Assembly (NCBI GenBank): GCA_963422465.1
Contig: OY730175.1
Location: forward strand, 62,001-126,000
Source of the DNA: Lichina pygmaea
Taxonomy: Eukaryota > Ascomycota > Lichinomycetes > Lichinales > Lichinaceae
Reading direction: 5' to 3'
DNA: 64,000 nucleotides
The notes below the pieces were generated by a model, which was given only the letters and a program-made list of their open reading frames with translations, searched no databases and was not told the DNA's origin. Shown here piece by piece: positions 32,551-43,455 of the stretch. Positions within the stretch are counted from its first letter, which is position 1. The number at the start of each line of letters is the position of its first letter. A program made the translations under genes and the position numbers.

Positions 32551-33423
32551 ATGCAGGAGAAGATGTGTGATCAACTATTGTACTAACAATAGTTTCTACC
32601 TAGCGAGACTACAACAAACAACAAGACCAGTACTCTGATTTATCCTGAATAGTCAGTAACACCTCCAGTCACCCAAATTAAAGTTGGCAGTTTGTGACTC
32701 TGGTTGTACATAGTTAAGCAATCCAATGATCAGATAGGAGAAGAACAGAAGGTTCAGGAAAGCTCAGCTACTATTAAGAACTCTTTTCCACCAAGTAATA
32801 AGACCTGTCTTATTAAAAATACCAGAAAAAAGTAGAATTCAGAAAAGGAAGCTCTAAAACTGACTTCACATGACCAAGTCTTGAGCAAGCTATGATCCTG
32901 TGTACACTAGACTTCTAATACTCCCTATCTCTTTTATATATTCTCATCCACCACATATTCAAGTCTGAGACTATTCTGACAAAGATTTGTTGTGATATTC
33001 AAGTTTTTATCAGGGTAGTCACCAACTGAGTGTTGAGTGATACCAAGTGTTATGTAATTGACTATAGTACGCAGACTGCAGAGAAAGAGAAAGTTCAGAG
33101 ATATTCAGGGCCTATCAAGGAATCATTTCCACCAAGCCAGGAAGGTCCTGTTGTTGAAAATGACGGAGATAAGTTGAGCTCCAGGAAGGACAGTCTCAAA
33201 CTGACTTCACGTGGTCGGGTTATGAAGAAGCCATCATGTTTTGTACACTAGATTTCTATTGCTCAATATCTCTTCTATACATACTGCTCTATCACATATC
33301 CAAATTTGAGATGATTCCAACAAATATCTATTGAGTTATTCAACTTTTTGTCGAGGGGGTGCTTGGTCGCTCAACCGAGCGTTGGGTGATAACGAGCGTC
33401 ACGTGATCGACTACGGTACCGTA
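32551..33423 (+). mobile_element. Two tandem pogo/Fot1 3' ends, one heavily mutated
   Basis: Two consecutive copies of the pogo 3' end. The first (about 32720-33068) has the Lys-rich tail (AAGAACTCTTTTCCACCAAG) and a TIR zone at 33013-33068. The second (about 33078-33423) is better kept (TTCCACCAAGCCAGGAAGG; TIR zone 33355-33423). The first differs from the second by many C-to-T and G-to-A changes: CACGTGATCGACTACGG reads TATGTAATTGACTATAG. No transposase ORF survives. The outer end is the palindrome TACGGTACCGTA (33412-33423). Confidence 0.75.
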
Positions 33424-33485
33424 CTGACTAAGCCAGGCTCAGCCCTGCGGCCGCAACACCTCACATGTCACTCTTCCATACTCTT

Positions 33486-33610
33486 CTGGTCTAGAACTAT
33501 CCACCCTAACCACTAGCTATACACTCACGCTGATCACTGGCTATACCACACATCCACCCTGATCACTGGCTTCATGGACACCAGATATATATTCACTATG
33601 ATTACTTGGC
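33486..33610. repeat. Degenerate tandem repeat, about 30-bp unit
   Basis: Three to four loose copies of a unit like CTGATCACTGGCTATACCAC. Noncoding. Confidence 0.5.
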
Positions 33611-33839
33611 TATATAAGATAGAGACTTTCCCTCGTCCTAATATTTTTCCTACAACGGTCATCTCCTCCAACTTTCTTTTGAAAACAGGGACATCATCAT
33701 TACGGTACAGTATAAAGTACTATTATCAATAACCCAGAAGGTATAACAGCTTACAAGAGATGTCTTTCTAGGTTCAAACCAGTCAAACCTCTACCGAAAC
33801 TTGTCAAGCTCGAGCTACAATGGCTACTGATCTCGTCTC

Positions 33840-34469
33840 TACAATACTCTCGTCACCCTAGGGGAAGCTGACGAAAGACTCGTTAACCGGCGGGCTATTT
33901 TCACAGCTATCTCGAGTCTTCTGGGTTTGTACGGGAACAAGTTTGGACTATGCCTAGTCCATGCCCACTGCACGCTTGCCGCTGGTGAAATTATGCTGGC
34001 TGAAGGAAATGTGTCCGAGCCGGTTATGTTAACTGACACAGCTGTTTATTACCCCGAACGATGGTTGGCTAATGGTAAAGCCTACGAGTTCACAACCAAG
34101 CCTACAGAATCCCCACCTGCTGAGCTGATTGCCAAGTTTGAGCGGTTGGTCGCTTCAGTCGGGGTACTTGGCTTGTACTATGCCGGGGACCACGAAAACA
34201 CGCTGAAGCTTGAGTGGACCGAGGGTCGCAAGAACATCACTCGAGTGTTGGCGGACACCGAGAACCTGGTCGGATACACCGAGACAGCGTGGAACCCATC
34301 GAAAGAGAACCCAGTCACTATGGCGTTTATTATTCTCTGCGATACACTTACCCTTCGTGATGGCCTGCGACGACTCAAACCTCCACGCGGTGCAGGCTGG
34401 GAACCTCGGGGCAGCGATGGCAGGCAGTCATCCAAGCTGCTTGTAGTCGCTGCACCGAGAGCTAATTGA
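33840..34469 (+). pseudogene. Remnant of an uncharacterised fungal protein
   Basis: A long frame reads RRAIFTAISSLLGLYGNKF, LCLVHAHCTLAAGEIML, YPERWLANGKAYEFTT and WTEGRKNITRVLADTENLVGYTE, with normal host-like codon use. It resembles repeated hypothetical proteins I recall from Sordariomycetes, but I cannot name a domain. The nearest upstream ATG (33820) is in another frame and ends after 13 codons. The frame used here is open from about 33830 and its first ATG comes well inside (33992). The last 40 residues run into unrelated GC-rich DNA. It is therefore probably truncated at both ends. Confidence 0.55.
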
Positions 34470-35502
34470 GTCACCGGTCGAGCTGCTGGTGCCCGTGGAG
34501 CGACGGGCCCCCGGAGGTGTCGCGCAGGCACCCTGGACGCCCCCGTGAAGCAACATCAGCAGAACAGAGGACTGCGACCAAACTGGTTATGAAAACCACC
34601 CGACGGATGTCTACCGTGTACGCTACGGCCCGAAGCCAGCCCTGCAGCTGGTGGATGTGAAGTCTAGGCATCCGACAGGACACCTCTGGAGTAGTCGAGA
34701 GGAGTTCTCATCGCACACCCCCCTTCTAGCAGAGTCTCTAGCAGCTAATGCATCGAGGATCTTGTTCTAGGAGGGGAGCGATATCTGCACCGCGGCATTG
34801 TTAATCGAACGGGGAATACGTGTTCAAGAAGGCGAGCAGGCAGCCCGGAGGAAGCCCGCCGCTCCAGTGCCTAAGGGCCGTGTGATAGCCAAAGTGCTGG
34901 CTTGATGGTTTTGCCTAAGGCCTTGCCACGGGTTCCCTTCGGACTGCCTGCGGACCAGGGCCGGGGCACTGGAGGTTCTCTGTTCGGAGGTTCTCCGGTG
35001 GGTCACCACGTACAACCGGGGCCCCACAGGCGACAGCGGGCAGATTGAGACTCCTCCCTACTTGGTTAGTGGGCTGGAAAGGCGGTCCTGCAGGTGCTGC
35101 ATGGCCTGCAGGGTCCGTAGAGCCTGCGAGGCATGGTCGGCCTCTGTACGAGAGATCTACAGAGGTAACGCGAAACAGCGAGAGCTGCGGGGCGTGGCAT
35201 ATAATGGCAGTGACGGCAGTAGGGTCTGGGCCTACTTCGAGACTGTCTATATGGCCCGAGAGGACGGAAGCGCATGCCGGTCCGTACAGAGTGCAGGCTC
35301 AGGCTGCAAATGACGGGCTCAAGGAGCAAACTACAGTTGGAGCGTGGGCTCCGGGCTGGCAACCCGGCGCTCCGAAGCAGGACCTAGGGGTGAGCGTACA
35401 CGGCGGAGCGCAAAAGGCCTCAGGACTGCGGGGAAGCGTGGCAGAGACCCTGCACGGGATGTCGACTCTGCGCTATGCCTTGGCATAGCTCAACTGTGGT
35501 CT
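34470..35502. other. GC-rich stretch of unknown origin
   Basis: About 1 kb of GC-rich DNA wedged between AT-rich repeats. Short ORFs on both strands overlap (35045-35488 and 35062-35313 plus; 35066-35362 minus), none with recognised motifs. A frame near 34600-34740 reads RYGPKPALQLVDVKSRHPTGHLW, which looks protein-like. It may be a transposon of an unrecognised family or a captured genomic segment. Confidence 0.4.
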
Positions 35503-36008
35503 GAAGCTCTACAAAGAGTTACAGAAAGCTGAGGCAAGTCTGCTACTGCAAATCAGGACTGGAAGAATTGGTCTGGCAAGTTTTCTTTTCAGAGCTGGAG
35601 TTCCTGACTTCCCTACCCCTCTATGTGTGTGTGGCCAAGCAGAAGAAACTGCAAAACACATCACCTCTTCATGCTCTCTTTATTCAAGACAAAGACAACA
35701 AGTTTCTTTTAATCCCCGAGACTTCACCACTATTATTTCAAACCCAGAGCTTCTACAGAAGTTCTTATACTGGTTTATGTCTTTGAAAAGACTGAACCAG
35801 TTTAATCTGGCTTTCAAACTCCACTATTCCCAATCTAATACCTAGATCTTTTTCTCTTACCAGAAACTTCAAGATCTCTTTTGTTACATCCCCTAGTCAC
35901 ACCCTGCCTACAGTTTTTATTCCTTCAAAGGTTTTCTGAAGGAGTTTACTATTAGCTAGAAGATCTGCATGGCTGTAAAGCTACTACCAGTGTAAGAATC
36001 AAATAAAA
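35503..36008 (+). mobile_element. 5'-truncated LINE copy (506 bp)
   Basis: Matches 2051-2570 of the LINE at 1-2578 with few differences. It covers the last about 115 codons of ORF2 (frame to the TAG at 35845) and the 3' UTR, ending in an A-rich tail. A target duplication was not evident. Confidence 0.92.
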
Positions 36009-36034
36009 AAACCCCCTTCGTGATAAAGGTGTCC

Positions 36035-36112
36035 ATAAAGGAACTCGAACCCACGATCAAAGGTGATGAGATACGAGGTTGGGACGCAGACTTCTCTAAG
36101 CACAAGGGTAGT
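36035..36112 (-). other. tRNA-like sequence, degenerate
   Basis: The minus strand has GGGTTCGAGTTCC (B-box/T-arm like) about 50 bp after TGTGCTTAGAGAAG (A-box like). The T stem pairs poorly and I cannot fold a full cloverleaf or settle an anticodon. A tRNA pseudogene, a tRNA with intron or a tRNA-derived SINE head are all possible. It directly follows the LINE tail. Confidence 0.3.
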
Positions 36113-36138
36113 GAAATAGATTGTTTCTAGGGAAAGCC

Positions 36139-38297
36139 CTACCCCTCAAACACTGCATGGTTCAGCTCGACTCCAAAAGTGTCCTTGGCGACGTTCTTGA
36201 GTTGCTTCTCCATCTCGTCCTCAAGGCCGCCTCCACGCCCAAGCAGCTGCTTGGCCCGGGCCATGTAGAAGGCGATGTCGGTGGTGAGGAGCACAAGACG
36301 GAAGAGGACATGCCGGTACAGATTGGCTACTTTCTGGGACCAGGGTAAATCGGGTGATTCGACAAGAGCTCGGGATGCCCACATGCCCGTGATCTTGATT
36401 CGATTGACTGGTGAGCCGAGATACTGGTTGTTGCCTTGCACGATGCGCAGGTTGCGCCCTAGGAAGACTAGTGCCTGTGGCCATTTGCTGTTGTCGCCTC
36501 CCAGCACTTCACGGATACCTTGCCGCATCTTCTCTTGCGCTTCAAAGGCCCGGGCGGCTTGATCGGAGTTGCTCGTTCGGCGTCGCAGAAATCCACGCTG
36601 CTGCTGCTGCTGCTGCTGCTGCGGGTCTCCGGTATCGTCTTGACCGCCCAGGCCTTGGATTCGGCGTTCGGTCGAGCGGTCGCCGCCGGTGTAGGGCCGC
36701 AACAGAGTGGCAGAGGCGAAGATATCCACGTTGCTGACACCCCACTCCTGTACAATCTCCCGGAGCGTTTTGTTGTCGAACGTCAGCAAGCTCTTCCAGA
36801 AGAGTGCGTATTGGTGGCGCAGTTTAGGTTCGATATGAATGTACAGCCCGTGGTCGATGAGGACAAGCTCAGCTTCGCCTGACGGAGTGCGGCGTCCGAA
36901 GAGGTTCCCCGGGTGGGGATCGACGTGGACAACTCCCCAAAGGAACATCTGAGCAGAGAACAGGTCGACCATGATGGTCATAACATCCTTCAGTCGAACT
37001 CCAAGCCCACCGTTCCCGTCCGGCCCTCTCCACCAGGCTCGCTCTGGTTTGAGCCAGCCGTGCGACGATCGAGCCGGCCCGACGATCTGATCGCCTGGAC
37101 TCTGCCGGGTCCGGCCGGCGACGTCGAGCGGTGTCCCTCGACATCCCGGGCTACCTCGGCCACACCCTCCCTTCCAAGGCGCGGCGAGAGTTTCTTTATC
37201 CCACAGCCGCACGCCCTCGATCCATTCAGCCGTCATGACCCTCTTCGAGCTCAATTCTCGGTAGACCCGAGGGATGTAGACCCTTCCTTTCAGTCGTGGT
37301 TCGTCCGCCACAAGCTGCGCCATCCGCTCCGCGTTGTTCGCCTCGTTTTCGAAGTCCGTCTCCAAGAACAGTCTTTCGGTGATGTAGGGCACAAGGCTGT
37401 ATACCGGGATATCAAACCACTTGGAATAGATATATGTGACGACCCTGTGGTGGATTGCATGAGAAACCCCAAGTCCAATCGAGGAAAGGACTTTTCCTAC
37501 TTGAACGTCCATAGATCCCAGCCGACTTGTTGCGCAATTTCCCTCTTCTGGACTTTGATGGCAACTTCTCTGCCGTCGGCGAGGCGTGCCCAGTGCACTT
37601 GCGCTACGCTCGCACTGGCCCTGGCCGTCTTCTCCATAAGCCCAAGGCGAGAATCTTCAGTCCGGTCAAACGAGACGCCGAATACATCCTCGGCCGGTTT
37701 TCCAAAGTCCTCTTGGATTACCTTTGCCACGTCTACCCAGTCATTCTGTGGCGCGTCGTCAAACATCCTGGCGAACATCTTTTGAAATTCTGGCGGTAGA
37801 ACGGCGCTCTGCATCGCGATGGCCTGACCGATCTTGAGATATAGCCCGCCATTGGCACAGAGCAGGTCAAACCACCTTCTGGCGCTGCGCTCATGCACCT
37901 CCGCGATCGAGTTCGCGAAGATTGGGTCGTGCCGGAAGTTAATTTTGTAATCTAGAGCCACGATGACACCGGTCTTGAACGTACGCGCCGTCCTTGCCAG
38001 AGAAGAGGCAAGCCACACTCTATCGAACGTGTAGACAAGCCCCAACGCGGCAGCGACGTATGCTAGCCGCCGAGTCCATCGGCGCGTTCGAGGATACGTT
38101 CTCGGTGGAGTCTGCCTGGGTAAGGAGTCCGGTTTCGGCGGCACGAAAGGGCCAAACTGCTGAATTTCGCGATGAAACTGCCTCGGATGACGTCCAGACG
38201 AGAAAGTTCGATGCCGGGGCTTGAGGCGACTGGATGTCGACGGAATGCCGCCGAGCCGAGAGACGCGATGGCCATAGCCACCACGAGCACCAAGCAT
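36139..38297 (-). CDS. ABC1/UbiB (ADCK)-family atypical kinase, mitochondrial
   Basis: Proposed CDS complement(join(36139-37444, 37501-38297)), 700 aa. The start at 38297 gives a basic, Arg/Ser-rich presequence (MLGARGGYGHRVSRLGG); the frame stays open upstream, so the start is the less certain part. A membrane segment (LAYVAAALGLVYTF) precedes the ABC1 domain: YLKIGQAIAMQSAVLPPEF (the KxGQ motif), ASASVAQVHWA, VAIKVQK (Lys), then across the 56-nt intron (GTAGGA...ACAG) VVTYIYSKWFDIPVYSLVP, LETDFENEANNAE, VVHVDPHPGNLF and LIDHGLY. The family supports coenzyme Q and lipid homeostasis; yeast Mcp2/Cqd2 and Cqd1 are plausible relatives. A Gln run from a CAG tract (36597-36622) and an Arg/Gly-rich insert are local oddities. 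It shares a 408-bp divergent promoter with AIM11. Confidence 0.9.
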
Positions 38298-38705
38298 AGA
38301 GCTACGGTCGACTAGCCTCCAGCACCTCGAACAGCCAAGGAAGCCATGGGCGGAGAAAGTGAGCATCCCTTCTGCCCTAACGTGCCTGCTGATTGGAGCG
38401 CGCCCTTCGACGTGAGATGTGGTAGAATCGTACATTACGTAAGCCATCGTTCTAGGCTCAGAACCACCGTCGGAAAAGCATTGTTCCGGCGCAGTGGAGA
38501 CAATGCAAATAGGGCACTTTTCCCGCCACACTAGTGAAGCTTGAGAGCTCGAATCATCCAGCGCCGCCGAAGAAGAGTAAGAACATAAGTCATCTCTCGC
38601 AATTTGTTGGAAGCTTCAGTCGGCTGTGAAACTGACTCATTGGGCAGAAAGAATCGTCGTCTGCACTTCCGGCCACGTCTCTCTTCCTCCTCCTCCTCCT
38701 TGGCA
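38298..38705. promoter_or_regulatory. Divergent promoter between ABC1 kinase and AIM11
   Basis: 408 bp between two diverging start codons. Both products are predicted to be mitochondrial, so shared regulation is plausible. A CT-rich stretch lies at 38680-38700, just before the AIM11 ATG. No GTAC cluster is seen here. Confidence 0.5.
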
Positions 38706-39248
38706 ATGTCTCAGGAGGACTCGACCGATAGAGGCCGACGTGCGTCTCCAGCCAAGAACATGTTACCTTCGTACTCGGACTTCTTCTCCCCTCGAGCTCG
38801 CAGGCAATTGGCGCTCTTCTTCGCTGGAGCAAGCTTCTTCGTGCTGTCGACGGCCATCACGCGACGAGCTTTGGTGCGTAAGTACAGAGCGGTTCTGCCG
38901 GCATTCTTCCACCAGACCAACCGCGCCGTTCCACGGGCCAACGGACCAAGAGAAGCCGTCGAAGCCCTCAACTTGGCAACGCTCAACGTCTTCAGTCTCG
39001 CTTTGATGACCACGGGCGGGGTTTTGTGGGCCTTTGACATCTCCTCCTTGGACGAGCTCAGAACGAAAGTCAGAGCTGGGATGGGTATACATGGCACCGA
39101 GCAGGAGGCCAACGAGGAGATTGAAGAGTGGATCGCTAGCACGTTGGCTAGAAAGGACGGAAAGCAGAGGGAAAGGGAGAGGCGGGCAGAGCAAGAAAGA
39201 GAGGCGCTACGGGCAGCAGGTGATCGTGGTCGGAATGGCAATCGATGA
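38706..39248 (+). CDS. AIM11: Altered inheritance of mitochondria protein 11 (Aim11)
   Basis: A 180-aa ORF from MSQEDSTDRGRR. Two membrane segments are seen: LALFFAGASFFVLSTAITRR (about residues 36-55) and LATLNVFSLALMTTGGVLWAFDISS (about 93-117), the latter being the family signature. PAFFHQTN and AVEALN match the Aim11 pattern. The C-terminus is a charged helix (EWIASTLARKDGKQRERERR). No intron is needed. An in-frame extension upstream lacks an ATG, so 38706 is the start. Function: a mitochondrial membrane protein named from a yeast inheritance screen; its molecular role is unknown. Confidence 0.88.
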   Translation: MSQEDSTDRGRRASPAKNMLPSYSDFFSPRARRQLALFFAGASFFVLSTAITRRALVRKYRAVLPAFFHQTNRAVPRANGPREAVEALNLATLNVFSLALMTTGGVLWAFDISSLDELRTKVRAGMGIHGTEQEANEEIEEWIASTLARKDGKQRERERRAEQEREALRAAGDRGRNGNR

Positions 39249-39918
39249 GATTGTTCTCATTTGGCGCCTCTCAAACCAAATTTTTGTCTTCCAACTCGGC
39301 CTCAGTACTCTCCTTTCTTATATCTATTTCTATGGCCGAAGCAATATTTGGGCAACTGTTTCCGGTCAGAGCTGGCGTCTTGGTCTGCGGATTGGGTTTC
39401 CTACATGCCGCCCTCATGGTCCGCTAGAGTATACATCCCTCGATGGCGTAGCGGGACTAGCTACTATTGTGGGCAGCGGGTTAAAATCCATCTTCATGCT
39501 CACAGAGAGCTTAAAATACACTAAAGCCATCCATCAAATGCTCGAGGTATCAGAAGAGAACATAAAAGGACCACGAAAACAACCTTGGAAGGGAAAGAGA
39601 AGTCTGCTACACACCATCAGCTGGTGACCGAGCAGGAAATGTGTCATAAAAGGGGGAAATTGAAAAAACCCGTTGTCCGGTTTGGTGTACAGAGAATATC
39701 GAGGAGAAAAGGGGAGGGCTGAAGCGCCATGGACGACAGGATGCAGCCATGGAAGACGGCGTAGCTGTTCGAGTCTCGGATTAGGGGCACACGCTTGAGC
39801 CGACCAAGAAAACTTTGCTCGGGTCGATTGTCGAGAGTAGAACGTGAATAGAGTGCGTGATCTCTTGGGGCTGTCCTTCTGGCCGGTTTTAGCATCTCGA
39901 GGCGGATGGTTGGCTGAG
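39249..39918. other. Intergenic 3' region between AIM11 and palI
   Basis: The 3' ends of convergent genes; no additional gene is supported. Confidence 0.45.
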
Positions 39919-41158
39919 CTAAGGGTAGCGTCCTCCGGCGGCAGCCGGGACAATAGGAGGAGTCTGTGTTGCCGTTGACGCCGATATCGGCCCCCCCGCA
40001 GAGTCGTGGCCGGCGCCATGTGGTAGCTCGAAATCCGCGCTGCCTGCGAGAAGCACATCCTGACGTTGCTGCGCTGGGGGCTGATGCGACGCTGATCCGT
40101 GCGTTCCGTATCCGAGTCCACCCGCTGGAGCTGAAGGCTGCCAACTCGGATTGATTCCGCCCCGGGAGACGGAGGTGTACTGGCTCGTCTCGCTCTGCGC
40201 CGGCGAGCGGGCCATCTCACGAAGTTCATCGTACGACTGGTGCTGGCCCAAGTGCGGCCGGGCCGTGTCGGTCGGAGGCGGGTCCGAGCCAGGACGGAGA
40301 CCCTGTGGAGAGTACTGAGACGCCGAGAGTTCTGCGACGTTTTGTACGGAATCCACCCCTACGAACCGAGGATCAACGTCCTCGTAATAGGAGTTTCCCG
40401 TAGCTAATGACGGGCGGTCGGTATCACGGTGCGGCTGCCTCGGACCCTCTGGTTCGGCGGTGGGAAGTTCGACGGGGGATGGCTCGCTGCGCATCGGCGG
40501 CGGCCGACTTAGATCGATAGGCGGAGCGCTGCGCTGATGACCTTGGTTCCATCCAGCGCGCGGTGGAACATAGGTTCTAGGGAGTCGTCAGCGTTAGAAC
40601 AAACTCGTCCTTGAGAGATACCGTCGAACGGCTGGCTACTCACTCCTGTCGGCTGTAGCCACCAGTTGGGCTCCTGGGTCCGCTGTCGAGGCGAGCTCCA
40701 TCTGCCTGGTAAACAGGAGGGAGACCCGCACCCGCGTAGCCATAGCTGTAGCCATGAGAGGCTCGATCCGGGGCGAACGGCGTTTGCGACGGCGAGGGAC
40801 TTCCGGTCGAAGCGTTCATCTCGATCGCTTGGCCTACGACCATGCCTGGGTGGGTCGACGGTGATGGCGGTGGCGGCGGCCCCGGTGACCCTCGCTCCAT
40901 CATGTATCCAGGTCCGCGGAATCTCGGGCCCGGGGTCGGGTCTCGACCACCGAAGCCTCCAGAGGGGTGGAAGGGCCCGGGGCCGTGCGAAGCACGTGTC
41001 GAGAGGTTAGGTCGAGGTCCCGGGGATACGATCCCTCCCGGAGAAACCATCGGATACGGCCGGCTATCAGCACTTGGGCTTCGTCCGTATTCCGCTGCGT
41101 AGGCTGGTGCTGGTCCGCTAGGCACTTCCATCCCGACCGTGCCGCCCAGAATAGTGCC

Positions 41159-41189
<31 letters not shown>

Positions 41190-42525
41190 GACGCCATACT
41201 TCGATTGTTGCTATTCGTGGCCTCCGGCAGAGGCCCATGCCAGACTCCTCCTCGGACACCCGCAAAATCCCTGGCTCTTGGTGGTGCGCCGCCTCGGCCA
41301 CGGCCTGGAAAGGGGGCACCAGGATGAGGGGTGGGCGATTGGGCGTTGCCTAGCATACTCACGGGCCGGAAGTCTGAGGGATCTCTCCGCAGCATCGATC
41401 CAGATCCATATCCATGGGGGCCCGGTGGCACGAGCCGCCTGCCGAGGCCATCCGGAGCATCAGCGTAAGTTCGTCCGCTAGTGGATGTCGAGCTGGTATC
41501 GGCCCTCCGGGGAGGGCGGAAGGAAGCAGGCGCAGGATCCATCCCGCTCGATCTATCTCGACGCGTGCCATTGAATCCGTCACGAATCAGCGGAGGCGGT
41601 GATCGCGGATTGAGCGGAATACGTTCGTCGTAACCCTGGCTGCCGTCTCCCTCCTTGGTCATGTCGAAGGTGGCGAAGCGGGGCAGGCTGTCAGGGCCTG
41701 TAGAACCGTCAACAGCGGGCGCTGTCGGTTGTGCACTAAGCGGTGGAGGACTTGTGGCGGCAGCGGTAGCGGCCTTCTGGTTGAAATAATTCTCGCCATT
41801 CATCTCGGCATTCCCGGCAACGCGCTTCCGATGGGATTTTCGGCTGGCCAGCGTACGGCGCATGGCGCATGTGATGATGCCACAGACAGCAAGCATCACT
41901 GTGGCGGCAAGGACCAGCCACCCGCCCCAACGAACGTGCGGCACAAACAGGAGCATGTCGACCAAGAAGGCGAGCAGGCTGAGGAGGAAGGTAGGGAGCA
42001 CCAGAATGAGTAGCATCAGCAGATAGCGCGGCGATCGAGCGGGGGAGTGGAAATGTGCAATGCAAGATAGGACGACGAGAACGAGGGTAAAGAGCGCGGC
42101 GACAGGATGGACGATCAAGAGCGACGAGAGCGAGTGGCGAGTGTTGGGCGGTAGGCTGAACCTGATAGGCTTCCCCTTGTCCAGTTTATGATCTGGACTC
42201 GCAGCCCACGTTAGCGATCGATGGAGCATTGTAATCTGAGCCATTGATCTTCCAGAGCGCTCGAAGGCTACAACGACAGCGTACGATCGTCGCCTCTAGC
42301 CTCTCGTAATTTGGAGTTCCTGCCGAGAGATGACATACCAGGGTCATACCCAACACTGATACCACTGCACCGGTCAAGCTTGCAGTAACCGAAGACTCCA
42401 AAATCGACATCTTCGTAGCTTGCGAGTTTGATGCCCTTGATGATGGGGGCCGATAAGACCGAGATGAGAAGTAAGACAAAGGCCACAAAGGCCAAGATAG
42501 ACAGCGGTGTTGCTGGCCGTAACAT
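39919..42525 (-). CDS. palI: PalI/Rim9-type pH-response regulator
   Basis: Proposed CDS complement(join(39919-40576, 40644-42192, 42339-42525)), 797 aa. Starts MLRPATPLSILAFVAFVLLL, the conserved PalI N-terminus, then SVLSAPIIKGIKL and DFGVFGYC. The 146-nt intron 1 (GTATGT...CTAAC...CCAG) joins GYDP to DHKLDKGKP. Three more membrane segments follow (SLLIVHPVAALFTLVLVVL; LLMLLILVLPTFLLSLLAFLVD; WGGWLVLAATVMLAVCGII), then CAMRRTLASRKSHRKR and NAEMNGENYF. The remaining 550 residues are Pro/Gly/Ser-rich and disordered. Intron 2 (67 nt, GTGAGT...CTAG) restores RQETYVPPRAGWNQG. Family role: a SUR7-like plasma membrane partner of PalH/Rim21 in ambient pH signalling to PacC. A Pro run comes from a GGC tract at 41164-41190. 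Confidence 0.93.
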
Positions 42526-43188
42526 CGTGCGGTGTTTTCGTGCTGCCAGAAAGCCTTCATTCAGATCGACACGGGCGAAGGCGAGTGGAGCATATTGGGG
42601 GATTGTTCGCGCCGACGTCGGCTTCGCACCATGAAGGGAGCGGGAGTGGTTGCGCTCTGAACTCCACAAACTCCTATCTGAAAGGAGCCCAGGATGCGCT
42701 CGCGCGGTCCTCTTCCACGATGCCCTCTGAGGTCTCAGGAGGCTAGCTATACGGCGGACGACTAACCCTGACTAGGAATTCACCGCATCAAGTTTTTATT
42801 GAGTCTACGTCTGTGTGAGGCTAGACAGCAAAAGTCTTCAGTCTACCCGAACGATCAGAGAAAGAGTACTCTTATAACTTTTGCTTTCTTCAGCAGCCCT
42901 TCACGGGACACTGACAAAACTATTTGTATAGGGTCATGTACTGGCATCTCCATTATGCTTGCAGACTTTTGTCCCCTAAACTTGAACCTGTGTACATATC
43001 TACGGCATAGCATGTAGACAGGGGGACATGCTGTTTCGCGGTTGATCCAAGAGTCTTCATTGGTGCCTTTGATGTTACTTGTGACTGTTCACTTAGTCAG
43101 CATCGTAGTGACTAAGCGGCCTGCCAGTACCTCGTCTCATTGCCGTGATTGCCTAACGTACCAACCCCTTCCAAGCAACGAACAATTA
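42526..43188. other. palI upstream region
   Basis: The palI promoter and an AT-richer stretch leading to the Tc1 remnant; no other gene is supported. Confidence 0.4.
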
Positions 43189-43268
43189 CGGAAGCCCACG
43201 CCAAAAGTATTCAGAGACCCCCTTAAAAAGTCGTGAGACCGTACCCCACTTCCCAACTCACTGACTCC

Positions 43269-43455
43269 ATGAGCAACAGAAATGTTAGTGTTGTGCAGAA
43301 AGCTTGTGTATTTGCTCCTCTTGAAGAAGGCATCTCTATCAAAAAGATTGTTAGCATCACAGGTCTCTCTACTAGCAAAATTCATCAAATCTGCCAAGTT
43401 GTATACAAATGTGGCTACAATCCAGTCACAAACCCAGTGTATCAGGACAAGTTCT
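43269..43455 (+). pseudogene. Tc1 transposase N-terminus, HTH domain (broken)
   Basis: An ATG-led frame, MSNRNVSVVQKACVFAPLEE, with a helix-turn-helix (ISIKKIVSITGLSTSKIHQI) and CGYNPVTNP, parallel to 57043-57230 of the larger copy. It is cut by the 162-bp insertion. Confidence 0.8.

Noticed and set aside
38298-38531. N-terminal extension of the ABC1 kinase frame beyond 38297
   Set aside because: The frame is open but would start at GTG. The ATG at 38297 yields a plausible mitochondrial presequence; upstream ATGs would add an unlikely Cys-rich leader.
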